From the NCBI RefSeq assembly GCF_000346485.2, contig NZ_KQ976355.1, positions 1 through 64,000 of the forward strand: a stretch of 64,000 bases of DNA. The letters are read 5' to 3'. This stretch comes from Scytonema hofmannii PCC 7110. Its GTDB lineage: Bacteria; Cyanobacteriota; Cyanobacteriia; Cyanobacteriales; Nostocaceae. Made by a program: the position numbers and the translations under genes. This document shows, in pieces, positions 35,211 to 44,219 of this stretch; position 1 is the stretch's first letter, and each line of letters starts with the position of its first letter. Under the pieces are notes generated by a model. That model made no database searches. It had not been told where the DNA came from and saw only the letters and a program-made list of their open reading frames with translations.

Positions 35211-36341
35211 TTATTTACCGATTCTTTTGGTAATGAAGGATTTGGCTACATCCACTGATAAGCCAACACTGGCGCTTCCCACCCATTCAACAGCTTTGGT
35301 AATTTGAACGAGTACGGCTATGCCACCACCTGCTGCTAGTCCGCTTGCAAGGAGTGGAGAGACGATACCGATAAATAGTAGAAAAATCATTGGTTGGTTG
35401 GCTTCGGCGTTGGAAATTAGTTGGCCAGCCAGACCGACAATAATGTTGAAACAAAGCTTTGCCATTCCAACGGTAAAAAACCCCGTTAACCAGCCAATGA
35501 TTGGTTTTGAACCGAAGGGAAGCAAGGAACCTCCAACTGCAAGCGGTCCCAACAGTGCAGTCAGCAGCATAGTTAGTTCAATGCCCCACTGATAGGCGTT
35601 ATTGAGTGCTAGTAAGATGGTTGTTGCAAACGAAGTGAAGACAGAGCCGATGTACGCCATGTACCCCGAGAAGGCTTTGTTGATAGCACCTTCGATTGGG
35701 TTTGAGCCTTCTGCTCGATCGACTGCTTGGTCGATTTTGTCGATTCCTTTAAAAACCCAATCTGCAAAAGGGTTGCCAGTGTCTGGGTCTCTGAATATTT
35801 GCGGAAATCTAGCTTTTAGTTCTGCTTCGGCTTGTTTTAGGCACTGGATGCTTTCTTCGTTACTCAGTTGTGTCGAACGGCATTGTTCAATAACGTTGCC
35901 AACAGTCGCTTGCACATTAGTGTCAGCGATCGCTTGGTTGTATGCAGCTCTTAAATTGGCACCAGCTGCTGTGTATTCTAAGACAAAATTGTTGACGCTG
36001 TTGATGTAGTTTCTAACACCCAAAGTACCAGTTGCAAGTAAACTGCCATTGTTCGCTAAAAGAGCTATCACTATTAGAGGCCATATCAATTCTGGGTAAG
36101 CTTTTTGCTCTTCGCCATTGAGCATATGCTTCCCCCACTGCACCATAAATAGGGTTAAAGTCGCAACAGCGAACAAAACACCAATTTTACACATGGCAAC
36201 GTACAAATTGCCATCAAGGGTTTCTTCCCAAAGTTCGTTGAAACCTTCTGCAACAAGTTGTGCGCCAGCCGCAGCATTTTCTAGGAGATCGTTTCCGCCA
36301 AAGTTGTTTGCTGCTATTGTTAATTGAGAAATGCCTACCAT
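35211..36341 (-). CDS. VirB6/TrbL-like polytopic membrane protein
   Basis: 376 residues with about six hydrophobic segments: KIGVLFAVATLTLFMVQW, ELIWPLIVIALLANNGSLL, then after a long soluble loop (residues 115-210) FTSFATTILLALNNAYQW, ELTMLLTALLGPLAVGGSLL, WLTGFFTVGMAKLCFNIIVGLAG and the C-terminal MIFLLFIGIVSPLLASGL. The layout, with a periplasmic central loop containing a conserved-looking pair of cysteines, is that of VirB6/TrbL, the inner-membrane channel component. Confidence 0.78.
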   Translation of the reverse strand: MVGISQLTIAANNFGGNDLLENAAAGAQLVAEGFNELWEETLDGNLYVAMCKIGVLFAVATLTLFMVQWGKHMLNGEEQKAYPELIWPLIVIALLANNGSLLATGTLGVRNYINSVNNFVLEYTAAGANLRAAYNQAIADTNVQATVGNVIEQCRSTQLSNEESIQCLKQAEAELKARFPQIFRDPDTGNPFADWVFKGIDKIDQAVDRAEGSNPIEGAINKAFSGYMAYIGSVFTSFATTILLALNNAYQWGIELTMLLTALLGPLAVGGSLLPFGSKPIIGWLTGFFTVGMAKLCFNIIVGLAGQLISNAEANQPMIFLLFIGIVSPLLASGLAAGGGIAVLVQITKAVEWVGSASVGLSVDVAKSFITKRIGK

Positions 36342-36357
36342 AATTTTTCAATGCTTG

Positions 36358-36377
36358 CTGTCCCCCTCTGGGGACAG
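36358..36377. repeat. GC-rich intercistronic hairpin
   Basis: CTGTCCCC and GGGGACAG form a perfect 8-bp stem with a 4-base loop. It sits in the 65-base gap between the VirB5-like and VirB6-like genes with no T tract, so it is probably an mRNA-processing or stability signal. Confidence 0.7.
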
Positions 36378-36406
36378 TTGGTTGTGAGATTAAGGCGTTC
36401 TAGTTA

Positions 36407-37162
36407 TTAGGGGGACGGAACGTAACTAGGATCGAGACGGCTCCAGCCTGCTATCCCTACTTGTTGTGAAATAGCCGCCGTTTCTTGCAGGCGGGCTTTG
36501 CGCTGTTGGGAAGCTTGTTGTTCTGCAATTTGAGCAAGCATCAGATTTGTTTGCTGTGCATCATGGCGTGCTTGCAAACCATCTGTTCTTGTTTGTCCCA
36601 GCATTGAGACAATCTGAGCATTCTGGGCAGCAATAACCTTGAGGATGTTCTGAGAAGCATCCATACCTTGTGCTTGGTCAGCCAGAGATTTAGCTTCATC
36701 CACAGTTTTCTTGGTAGTTTCAATTTCTTGCGCCGTCCGCTCTTGACCATATTTCCCCAGAACGCTAGCTATCGTTGCTCTGGTTGTTTCTCTTTCGAGT
36801 TGTTTGGCTGCTTCTGACGCTCCAACTGTCGTGTTGGTTTCAGCAGCGATGCCTTTAGTTTTTAGCTTTTCTTGGACTTGATCGGACCCCTTTACCGGGT
36901 CTGGTAAATCCATCTCGCCAATCGACGAGTTGATAGCAGCTTGAACGTCGCTTTTAACAGAACCCCAAACTTCATCAACTTTTGCATTTAGTTGGCTTTT
37001 GGCTTCTTCAAAGTATCCATTGAGTTCGCCCAGTACGTCACTAAAGAAATCGTTGATACTGAACCCATAGCTGGGAGTACTGCATAAAAGAATAATGCTC
37101 GCAATACAGCATCCTCCTAAAATTTGGGGAATTCTTTTTGATTTTTTGGGTATTTTCATCAT
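36407..37162 (-). CDS. VirB5/TrbJ-like exported protein
   Basis: A signal peptide ending SYGF (residues 1-33, with GGCCIASIILLCSTPSYG) is followed by a helical protein of about 215 residues with Gln/Ala-rich coiled segments (TKKTVDEAKSLADQAQG, QIVSMLGQTRTDGLQARHDAQQTNLMLAQIAEQ). The helical exported design and position between VirB4 and VirB6 are those of VirB5/TrbJ minor pilus proteins. The start may be the second Met (MKIPKK, 37159). No catalytic motif. Confidence 0.65.
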   Translation of the reverse strand: MMKIPKKSKRIPQILGGCCIASIILLCSTPSYGFSINDFFSDVLGELNGYFEEAKSQLNAKVDEVWGSVKSDVQAAINSSIGEMDLPDPVKGSDQVQEKLKTKGIAAETNTTVGASEAAKQLERETTRATIASVLGKYGQERTAQEIETTKKTVDEAKSLADQAQGMDASQNILKVIAAQNAQIVSMLGQTRTDGLQARHDAQQTNLMLAQIAEQQASQQRKARLQETAAISQQVGIAGWSRLDPSYVPSP

Positions 37163-37218
37163 AATTATTTAACCCACTAAAATGTTGAAAATGTTGCTTT
37201 TGCGGCGGCGAAGCATTG

Positions 37219-40077
37219 TTATGCCACCTTATTTAGTTCTTTTTCTAAAATGTTGGAATTAACTTTATTTTTGGCTTTGTCTAATAATTCTGCTGCTTCG
37301 CCTGTTAACTCTTCGCCACGAATCATCTTTACGTACACCTCTGAAAAACGTACCATTCCTAACATGGGGTCATCTTTATATTGCTCTAGATACAACGTTC
37401 TTAGTTCTTGCTCTTGAGGGTTGTTGGCAACAGCAGCTAAGAGACAGTGTGCGGGATAATATCGGCAGAAAGTGAATTTGCCATTGTCGTCAAGCAACCA
37501 TTGGGAGTAAATGCCTTCTTTTTTGGGAAAGAACGCTTCTGTACTGTTGCGGGAGATGATTTCGTAGGGATATTTAAATCGAGCAACAAAGGGGTCTACT
37601 GCACTGGTTTGAATCCTACCAATAAGTCGAGTTGTCAGGTTAGCGAATATCTTTGGTGCTGATTTACTTTGGAAGATGCTTTCTGGTTCTTGTGCTGATA
37701 GGATTACCCGTATCCCAGCTTTCGCTCCGTTAGCGCACAATCTGCCAATCAGGTCGGCGATGGACTCGAATGCAAATAGAATTGGGGCTTCATCCAGAAA
37801 GAATATTGAGGCTTTTGATGATAGAGCGCGGCGCAATGCAGCAGCGTAAGCACTCAATGCAAGTACTGCTGCATCAGCTTCACTTGATAGCGATCGCAGT
37901 GCGAATACGAGCAATCTGGCGTCAGATCTGAAGCTGGACGGTCTGCTGATTGATTGTCCCACGCGGGAGTTTAACCAGAATTTGATCCGCAATTTGACTT
38001 GGTCTAATGCTTCTAAAATTTCTTCACTATTGTTCGCAATTGAGTCTAAGTTTATGTACCCAGGTGAACAATAAGTGAAAAAGTCTTGCAGTGTGGGAGT
38101 GTCATTCCACTCTGGTGTTCCCAATCCCTTTTCTATCGCTAACTTATAGCGCATTTTGATGTCATCGTCATTGAAGAAGGTTTCAATAGCTAGTGTTAAA
38201 ATACTTTCAATATTTGACACCATAGTAGGGCTAACTCCTATTTGGTTAGTTCCCAATACCATTGTTATGAGAGTGGATTTCAGGAACTCTTTGAAATCTG
38301 TCATTCTTTCTTTGATTTTTTCTGATTCTAGCCCCCTTAGGTCAGGTAACTCAAATAAATTATTTGACTCTTTTGAAATGTCAAAATATGCACCTTCACT
38401 TCCTAAAAAATTGGCATAATCAGTAAAAGTACTGCTTCCATCTGGTTTGGGATAGTCGAGGGCAACAACGGGAATCCCTTTAGCTAGTGCTGGTGTTAAA
38501 AGTCCCGCGACTAAAACGGATTTACCTGCTCGGGTGGTCCCGAAGACTGCAAGGTTTTTGTGTTGGTTGTAAAGGTCTAAATGAACTGGTGTACCTCCTT
38601 CTTCTGCTATTAATTCAAATCCTTTTTTATCGCCTGTTGCTGTTCGCACCAATGGCATTAATCCAGGAGCTTCACTGCTAAAGTAAGGCAGGCGACGGTT
38701 GAATGGTTTCGTCAGTACGTTCTCCCAAACTATAGGACAGCATTGCAGCCAGATTTTCCAAGCATATTCCATTTCTCTAACGACAACGGCAGGGCGCAGG
38801 AAACAGCTAGAAATATATCGACAAGCTTCGTCAAGTTTCTGTCTGTTTTTGCGGTGAACTAAAAAAACGACTGCTGTGTTTATAGGGACGCTGCCTTTTA
38901 AAATAGTCTCCTGTGCTTTGACTGCTTCTTCAATATTCATGCTGGCTTTGACGTCAACACTATTTTTTTCAGCAGACATGGCTGAAGAGACAATCGATTG
39001 TTTGGTAATTCTCTGTAATGCTATTTTTGCAAGTGTTTGATTGGCTTTAGACAACTGGCATATTATCTCTGTATCAGATATTTTTTCTTTAGAAATGACC
39101 TCCCATAAATATCTGAGTTGAGCGTATTCATCAACCCATCCAGCAGGTTTTTCTGTAAAATTGAGAACTCCTATATATTTTCCCTGTAGGTTCACCCAAG
39201 CCCTATCTAAAATAGGAATTGATTTTTCTTTTTCTAAGAGAAGATGGCGAATATGGAAGTCACTATTTTGAACTTCTCTCAATCCCTCTTCATCTAAAAT
39301 CAATGGATTGGGAATTTCTGGAGGTGAACTTGTGTTGAATTGTTTCCACAAGACTTCCCAGATGTCCTCTGCCGTTAGGGGTTTAATGTTTAACCCCATC
39401 TTGTTGCTGATAATCTGTTCCCACATCTGATATCCTGTAGAAAAGCTATCTCTCAAAAGATTTTCTATTCTTTGATGCCGGAATTCATGAATTTGACCTG
39501 TGAATTGATCCCAAACATTTTTCATTTGCAAGATAGCTTTTTCAACAAAGTCGCTAGTTTTTTCATCTTCTGAAGCTGCAACTGTATAAGTACACCAAAG
39601 ACGAATAAACTTATTTTTACGAATACCGTATTGTGTTATATCTTTGACTCTAAGGCGTTCGGCTCTTATTAAAAGTGTGAGTTGTTCTAAGTCGCAATTA
39701 TTTTCAATATTTTTGAGTTCCTGCTGTCTGAAATAGTCGTTAGTAAAAGACCCGAAATGAATTGTAAATGTTTCTTTCTCTGGAAGTTCTTTGAGTCCTC
39801 CTTCTATTCCAGTAAAAATGGATTGGATTTGCTCGGACGGTAGCGAAGGATGTACTCCTTGGCAATCAAAGCAGAATTTGATTTGAATATCTTCTTTTTT
39901 CTGTAAAATCATTGCCCCGATATTTTTTCTGCCAGCCAGTGAAATACTTGTAATGCCTGCTAAATGGGTAATATCTTCAAAAGGAGTAAGAGTTTTAACA
40001 ACTGCTAACTGACTGGCTTCTATTGATTTTTTACCAATTTTTTCTCTAGGCTTCGCAGTAGATTTAGTCGAAGTCAT
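37219..40077 (-). CDS. VirB4/TraC-like secretion ATPase
   Basis: 952 residues. The N-terminal half (to about 500) is the poorly conserved VirB4 N-terminal domain, with paired beta segments and FIRLWCTYTVAASEDEKTSDFVEKA. Walker A FGTTRAGKSVLVAG is near residue 512 and Walker B SIFFLDEAPILF near 760, followed by VILSAQEPESIFQS and the C-terminal RLIGRIQTSAVDPFVARF. This is the usual VirB4 order, and the protein is somewhat longer than the standard 800. VirB4 energises pilus assembly and substrate transfer at the inner membrane. It follows the VirB3-like gene by 62 bases. Confidence 0.9.
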   Translation of the reverse strand: MTSTKSTAKPREKIGKKSIEASQLAVVKTLTPFEDITHLAGITSISLAGRKNIGAMILQKKEDIQIKFCFDCQGVHPSLPSEQIQSIFTGIEGGLKELPEKETFTIHFGSFTNDYFRQQELKNIENNCDLEQLTLLIRAERLRVKDITQYGIRKNKFIRLWCTYTVAASEDEKTSDFVEKAILQMKNVWDQFTGQIHEFRHQRIENLLRDSFSTGYQMWEQIISNKMGLNIKPLTAEDIWEVLWKQFNTSSPPEIPNPLILDEEGLREVQNSDFHIRHLLLEKEKSIPILDRAWVNLQGKYIGVLNFTEKPAGWVDEYAQLRYLWEVISKEKISDTEIICQLSKANQTLAKIALQRITKQSIVSSAMSAEKNSVDVKASMNIEEAVKAQETILKGSVPINTAVVFLVHRKNRQKLDEACRYISSCFLRPAVVVREMEYAWKIWLQCCPIVWENVLTKPFNRRLPYFSSEAPGLMPLVRTATGDKKGFELIAEEGGTPVHLDLYNQHKNLAVFGTTRAGKSVLVAGLLTPALAKGIPVVALDYPKPDGSSTFTDYANFLGSEGAYFDISKESNNLFELPDLRGLESEKIKERMTDFKEFLKSTLITMVLGTNQIGVSPTMVSNIESILTLAIETFFNDDDIKMRYKLAIEKGLGTPEWNDTPTLQDFFTYCSPGYINLDSIANNSEEILEALDQVKLRIKFWLNSRVGQSISRPSSFRSDARLLVFALRSLSSEADAAVLALSAYAAALRRALSSKASIFFLDEAPILFAFESIADLIGRLCANGAKAGIRVILSAQEPESIFQSKSAPKIFANLTTRLIGRIQTSAVDPFVARFKYPYEIISRNSTEAFFPKKEGIYSQWLLDDNGKFTFCRYYPAHCLLAAVANNPQEQELRTLYLEQYKDDPMLGMVRFSEVYVKMIRGEELTGEAAELLDKAKNKVNSNILEKELNKVA

Positions 40078-40139
40078 GATTTTTGATAATTAACTTTTCT
40101 AGATTTGTTTAAACTGAATTGCCCGATACATTTGAAATA

Positions 40140-40478
40140 CTAGCGTTGTTGGCGGGTGCTTCTTTTTTTTGGCTTTTCCGGTAATGGTGAATTTATTAAG
40201 GAAATGTAAGATTTGTAACCTCTGGTGATGCGGGGAACTCCTACAAACTTGCCCAACCAACTTTTATTAGATGTTAGCGTCCACCAAGTCGCCCAGCCCC
40301 ACGCGATCGCTATTCCTGTTGCCAACCACGATTGTTGCAGAAATCCTTTGACGACTATGTACATGATGAGAGTGATCGCTGTCCAGGGGAAAACTTGGTC
40401 TGCTGGGAAAGGTCCGATTCTTGGTTGTTCTCCCAGAACTCTGTTAACCGTGCGAAATTCTTTCTGTTGTTTGGTCAT
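40140..40478 (-). CDS. VirB3-like small membrane protein
   Basis: 112 residues, with two adjacent hydrophobic segments (FPWTAITLIMYIVVKGFL and WLATGIAIAWGWATWWTL), a short N-terminal cytosolic part (NRVLGEQPRIGPFPADQ) and a basic tail (PEKPKKRSTRQQR). The length, two-helix layout and position directly before the VirB4 gene match VirB3/TrbD, with which VirB4 forms a complex and to which it is sometimes fused. Confidence 0.7.
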   Translation of the reverse strand: MTKQQKEFRTVNRVLGEQPRIGPFPADQVFPWTAITLIMYIVVKGFLQQSWLATGIAIAWGWATWWTLTSNKSWLGKFVGVPRITRGYKSYISLINSPLPEKPKKRSTRQQR

Positions 40479-40552
40479 ATTTGTTGATGTGGGAGTGATT
40501 CTTAACCACCCCCTATATGCTCGATATTGTCCTATTCAATGTCTTTTTTTAA

Positions 40553-41170
40553 TTAGCCACCAACACCACCTCCACCAGTAACCATACCTGCAATTAGGTC
40601 GCCAACGACTACGGTAACTACAAGTATTAAGGGTGTCCTAGCCAACTGCTGCCAGTCTTCATCTTGACGTGCCGCGTTAACGATACGGATGAGAGAAACA
40701 CCTAAATACATTAAAAAGAGGGCACGTAACACGTTGAAGAAGAGCGCAGTGACCTCTGCGTTAAGACCGGGAATTGCAGTAGTCAACCAAGTTTGTGCTT
40801 GGTTCATAAACTGAGCTTCTGCTGGTGCAGTTGCAAAGGACAGGACAAAGATTGTTGCTAGTATCCCAACCAGGCTGCCGAGCAACTTAGTAGACATGCG
40901 TTTTTGCACTTTTTCAAAGTTGAAAAGCAGTGCGTTGGTTTCTTTGGGCAGTGCAACGGTAATAGCTGTCAGGAACATGAGGCTGGACATAAAGAGGTTG
41001 TGAATGGAGATATCCACGATTAACAGCCCTGCCGCACTTACCATTAACATAGCGATAGAACCTTTTTCTTTTATGCTTTTGCCTCTTTTGGATGCAACTG
41101 GATAACCGTATTCTTGCTCATATGTGGAAACGGGGTCTCTATCATATCCGGGTTCGTAATGAGTTCTCAT
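40553..41170 (-). CDS. VirB2-like pilin candidate
   Basis: 205 residues, the first gene of the secretion operon. The N-terminal 90 residues include two hydrophobic helices (IAMLMVSAAGLLIVDIS, LFMSSLMFLTAITVALP), followed by a third that ends LSFATAPAEAQF, which reads as an Ala-x-Ala signal-peptidase site. After it come two more hydrophobic helices (LFFNVLRALFLMYLGVSLI and LILVVTVVVGDLIAGMV) and a glycine end GGGGVGG. The segment after the cleavage site has the size and two-helix build of a VirB2/TrbC pilin; the extra N-terminal helices are unusual. Assignment is by position and shape. Confidence 0.55.
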   Translation of the reverse strand: MRTHYEPGYDRDPVSTYEQEYGYPVASKRGKSIKEKGSIAMLMVSAAGLLIVDISIHNLFMSSLMFLTAITVALPKETNALLFNFEKVQKRMSTKLLGSLVGILATIFVLSFATAPAEAQFMNQAQTWLTTAIPGLNAEVTALFFNVLRALFLMYLGVSLIRIVNAARQDEDWQQLARTPLILVVTVVVGDLIAGMVTGGGGVGG

Positions 41171-41620
41171 TTTGGTTTATTCTGTAGTGAGACTTTGAAA
41201 TCAGTTGGTTGCGTAATTTCCTTGAACACTATTTTTACTTAAGTACCCTCGAAATAGCACCTAACAAATTTCTGATTTTTGAAGCTCCAACGTTTCTTAT
41301 TTTTTGGCTCAAAAATCAGTATTTTTTTAGCAAAGTGTTGTCTTGACAAAATTGCGTTTATGTGATTCATAAAGCTGTGTATCCTTAGCGATGTATTACA
41401 TGGCTGAGGGTTGCTCCTTTTTGCGAGGAATATGTTAAGACTTTAAAATCTTCTTTAGCATTAATGGCAGTTGCTTATCAAGCTGTTGAAACTCAGAGGT
41501 ATGTTGCTTGTCCCTCTAGAGATACGGCGTAAGTTGCGGCGGGACGTTATTATTGAGGTATGAGACGGAGGTAGGTGAAAGAGCTAAACCGAAAACCAGA
41601 TAACTTAGTAGGAGATTGAC
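41171..41620. other. Promoter-bearing spacer between divergent genes
   Basis: This 450-base gap separates the leftward secretion operon and the rightward peptidase gene. TTGACA near 41344 followed 17 bases later by TTCATA is a possible plus-strand promoter. No coding region is evident. The operator region of the secretion operon should be here. Confidence 0.5.
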
Positions 41621-42661
41621 TTGACTACACCCAATCGCCAGATTGACATGATCTTTGGGTCACTGGAGTCTGCTGGCTTCCCGCGCAGCTTGCAAAGTAT
41701 GTTGCTGCCAGAGTGGGTCACCCCGGAAGTGCTATCGGATGCTGCCGCGTCATCGGAACTCGCGACAATTCTTGCAAAGCGATTGGGTCTTCGTGCGAGT
41801 CCTCTTTTCGCTGCTAGCCCGCGAGTTGAATCGCTTCGGCGACGTGACATAAAGTACAAACGCTCGATTCCGAACTTGTCGAGGAACTTAACAGCCGCGA
41901 CATCAATTGCTGTTAGCGTTGCCGAATCTATTGCATCGGCAACTCTAGTAGAATTCAAGTCGTTTGTAGGCAGTGCTGATGCTCTCCGCACAGAGGTGCT
42001 TGCTTCTTTTCCAGGTAATTGGCTAGGACTGAGGAATTTGTTAATGGCCTGCTGGTCACACGGTGTACCCGTAGTTTATCTGGCAGAGCTTGGCAAAGGT
42101 GTGGCGAAAATGGATGGCATGGTGGTTTATACAAACAGTCGGCCAGTCATCATTTTGTCAAAAGTATCGTCGCTTTGGGCATGGCAACTCTTTATCTTGG
42201 CCCACGAAGTCGCCCACGTGGCCCTTGGGCATGTGGCTCCCGACGAAATATTGGTCGATGAGAAACTGAGTGAAGATTCCTACGCATCGAAAGATATCGA
42301 CTTGGACGAGCGTGCGGCAGATATGTTCGCGCTCGAGCTGTTAAACGGTAAACCAAACGCGACTTACACCTCATCAGACAATCAGGTCAACTTTAGAGAG
42401 CTAGCAGAGTCGGCATTTCAGTTTGGTAAGGCACACCATATAGATCCTGGGCACATTGTGTTGAATTTTGCGAATCAGTCCGGAAACTGGAAAGTTGGTT
42501 ATGCTGCGGCCAAGGTTCTGCAGGGTGAGAATCCGCCTGCACCGATGGTCATCAACTCAGCGATGTGGGGCGGCATCGATTCTGAAGTACTACCACCGGA
42601 CACTGTAGAATTCCTTAGTAGGGTTACTGATTCACACAGCACTGGTTCACATAGTAAGTGA
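41621..42661 (+). CDS. ImmA/IrrE-family zinc metallopeptidase (COG2856/DUF955-like)
   Basis: 346 residues from the TTG at 41621, which has AGGAG 7 bases upstream. The zinc site is HEVAHVALGH near residue 191, with the third ligand probably the glutamate in DLDERAADMFALELL, as in ImmA/IrrE proteases. The N-terminal half (LPEWVTPEVLSDAAAS, LATILAKRLGLRASPLF) has a helix-turn-helix-like look. Such enzymes cleave or sense regulators and are found in phage induction, stress and toxin-antitoxin loci. Its stop overlaps the start of the PIN gene by 4 bases. The DNA looks more GC-rich than the surroundings, suggesting acquisition. Confidence 0.85.
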   Translation: MTTPNRQIDMIFGSLESAGFPRSLQSMLLPEWVTPEVLSDAAASSELATILAKRLGLRASPLFAASPRVESLRRRDIKYKRSIPNLSRNLTAATSIAVSVAESIASATLVEFKSFVGSADALRTEVLASFPGNWLGLRNLLMACWSHGVPVVYLAELGKGVAKMDGMVVYTNSRPVIILSKVSSLWAWQLFILAHEVAHVALGHVAPDEILVDEKLSEDSYASKDIDLDERAADMFALELLNGKPNATYTSSDNQVNFRELAESAFQFGKAHHIDPGHIVLNFANQSGNWKVGYAAAKVLQGENPPAPMVINSAMWGGIDSEVLPPDTVEFLSRVTDSHSTGSHSK

Positions 42662-43257
42662 GGTCGTTCGTGGCTCGGCTGATTCTGATTGATAACGATG
42701 CCTTACTTAAACTTGCGCGTTACAGCCTGCTTGATGAGTCCTTAGTTGTATTCGGTTGCGTTCCCACCAATGTGCGCGTACTTGCGACCGCGAAATATTC
42801 GCTCTTGCCCGCTAAGAATCGGTTGCGTTTCTGTAAAGATGAGCAGAGTGCAGCAAGGCTGGAAGCATTTCTCAGAACCTCTGAGCCGCTGGACGCTGGA
42901 TTGGCCGACCCGGATCTATTAGATGCGCTGAACGCCGTTCAGAATATCGACGCTGGAGAAGCCCTGCTGCTCGCAGTGGGCGCTACTGTCGGGGACACGC
43001 TCGTAATCACAGGTGACAAGCGCTCTCTGATAGCGCTTTGCACTAATGACTCTGTTGCTCAAGTCTCCAATGCGCTGGCCGGTCGCGTGGTGTCGATGGA
43101 AGTACTGTTCTTACACTTAGTTGAACAACAAGAACGCTCACGTCCAAGAGTGCGTGAGATCCAAACCGGATGTCGATATAGCACTGAGAATTGTGTTTGG
43201 CGTAACCGCTGCCGCCGCTTTCGAGTCAGTGCAAGAGGGGCTCGCTTCGTACATTAG
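42658..43257 (+). CDS. PIN-domain protein, C-terminus frameshifted
   Basis: PIN-fold acidic residues appear in order: LILIDNDALLKLA at the N-terminus, DAGEALLLAVGA in the middle and VITGDKRSLIALC near the end, as in PIN ribonucleases. GTG 42670 (MARLILIDND) is an alternative start. After VEQQERSRP the frame loses natural character and stops at 43257, while the frame shifted by one base from 43121 continues sensibly (HVQECVRSKPDVDIALRIVF, EGLASYIRDLRAVTGTLL) to 43306. A frameshift near 43120-43140 therefore truncates the original protein, or the sequence has an error. With the upstream ImmA/IrrE-type gene it resembles known peptidase-PIN toxin-type pairs. Confidence 0.75.
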   Translation: MRSFVARLILIDNDALLKLARYSLLDESLVVFGCVPTNVRVLATAKYSLLPAKNRLRFCKDEQSAARLEAFLRTSEPLDAGLADPDLLDALNAVQNIDAGEALLLAVGATVGDTLVITGDKRSLIALCTNDSVAQVSNALAGRVVSMEVLFLHLVEQQERSRPRVREIQTGCRYSTENCVWRNRCRRFRVSARGARFVH

Positions 43258-43302
43258 GGACTTGCGTGCTGTGACTGGAACTCTGCTATATGTATCATCC
43301 AG

Positions 43303-43566
43303 TTAATTCTTGAGGAGAACTGCATACGGTTTCTTCACGCGAGCGACAATTTCGATACGCTTTACAACCTGTTGATTCTGTGCAACTGGCGGATCTTGAG
43401 ACGCGTAAAGAAAGCATCCTTTGTCTACCCGACCAACCAAATACTCGTCAGCCTTACGCCCACGGCTAGGACCGACTCCAACCCGTAATTCGCCCAGATC
43501 CAAGTCAAATTCCTCTTTCCACGCCTTAAGGACAATTGAGTTTTGAAGCTCGGCGCAAAAACTCAA
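43303..43566 (-). CDS. Hypothetical protein, end of the acquired segment
   Basis: 87 residues, convergent with and overlapping the end of the PIN gene's second frame by 4 bases. It reads MSFCAELQNSIVLKAWKEEF, then beta-rich GRVDKGCFLYASQDPPVAQ and VVKRIEIVARVKKPYAVLLKN. Base composition resembles the peptidase-PIN genes rather than the cyanobacterial background. It may be the remaining end of a longer gene. No domain is recognised. Confidence 0.5.
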   Translation of the reverse strand: MSFCAELQNSIVLKAWKEEFDLDLGELRVGVGPSRGRKADEYLVGRVDKGCFLYASQDPPVAQNQQVVKRIEIVARVKKPYAVLLKN

Positions 43567-43588
43567 TTTCGTGGGCTTCCGCCTTTAA

Positions 43589-44131
43589 TTACTGTGATTT
43601 TTGCGAAATAAAGTTTATTTCCAACTGAATGCCTGGTTTGATTCCCAGTATCTTTGCACGACCTGCTCTTAGCTCAACAATTCTGTTGACTGGATAAACA
43701 GAATCGTAATATGGGCAGTTGTCGATCTTGGCGCAAGGTGGGACATTCTCAACAACTGTTTTCACAGTGTTGTCTTGGATGAACACCATATCTAACGGAA
43801 TTTTTACGTTTTTCATCCACATTTTCACAGTCTGCGGTTTGCCAATAACAAAGAGCATGCCTCTATTTTGTGGCAAGTAATGTCTTTCTTTTAGCCCTGT
43901 GGCTAATTGGTTTGGAGATGAAGCCACTTCTAGTTCTATAGCTTGATTTTGAACCTTCATGATGGCACCTATTGGCAAATTTTGTGGTGAAGGTGGAATG
44001 AAGGCGATCGCTATCGGAAAAGCTACAGTTCCTATAGCTGCGATTGGTCCTATTTTGTTAAGTACATAGAGTATTCTTTCTTCTATACTTTTATGGTGGA
44101 ATGTAGGAAATGACTTTTGTTGTTCATTCAT
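43589..44131 (-). CDS. DUF192 family protein (paralogue 2), membrane-anchored
   Basis: 180 residues, the same length as the copy at 23389-23931. It has an N-terminal membrane segment (residues 22-50, YVLNKIGPIAAIGTVAFPIAIAFI), then the DUF192 signature RGMLFVIGKPQTVKMWMKNVKIPLDMVFI and ENVPPCAKIDNCP with the Cys-x(5)-Cys pair kept. It is 89 bases downstream of the second AAA gene. The presence of one copy at each end of the secretion operon suggests duplication of a working partner. Confidence 0.88.
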   Translation of the reverse strand: MNEQQKSFPTFHHKSIEERILYVLNKIGPIAAIGTVAFPIAIAFIPPSPQNLPIGAIMKVQNQAIELEVASSPNQLATGLKERHYLPQNRGMLFVIGKPQTVKMWMKNVKIPLDMVFIQDNTVKTVVENVPPCAKIDNCPYYDSVYPVNRIVELRAGRAKILGIKPGIQLEINFISQKSQ

Positions 44132-44147
44132 ATGGGTGGGATTTTAT

Positions 44148-44195
44148 GAAAAACTGGCACTTGATAAGAATCGTAATTTATTACCAAGCGCCAGT
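44148..44195 (-). terminator. Intrinsic terminator after the second AAA gene
   Basis: On the minus strand ACTGGCGCTTGGTAA pairs with TTATCAAGTGCCAGT (two mismatches) and is followed by five T. It lies between the AAA and DUF192 genes, so the DUF192 gene may need readthrough or its own promoter. Confidence 0.7.
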
Positions 44196-44219
44196 AAAAA
44201 ACTTAATTGTTGATGAAGA

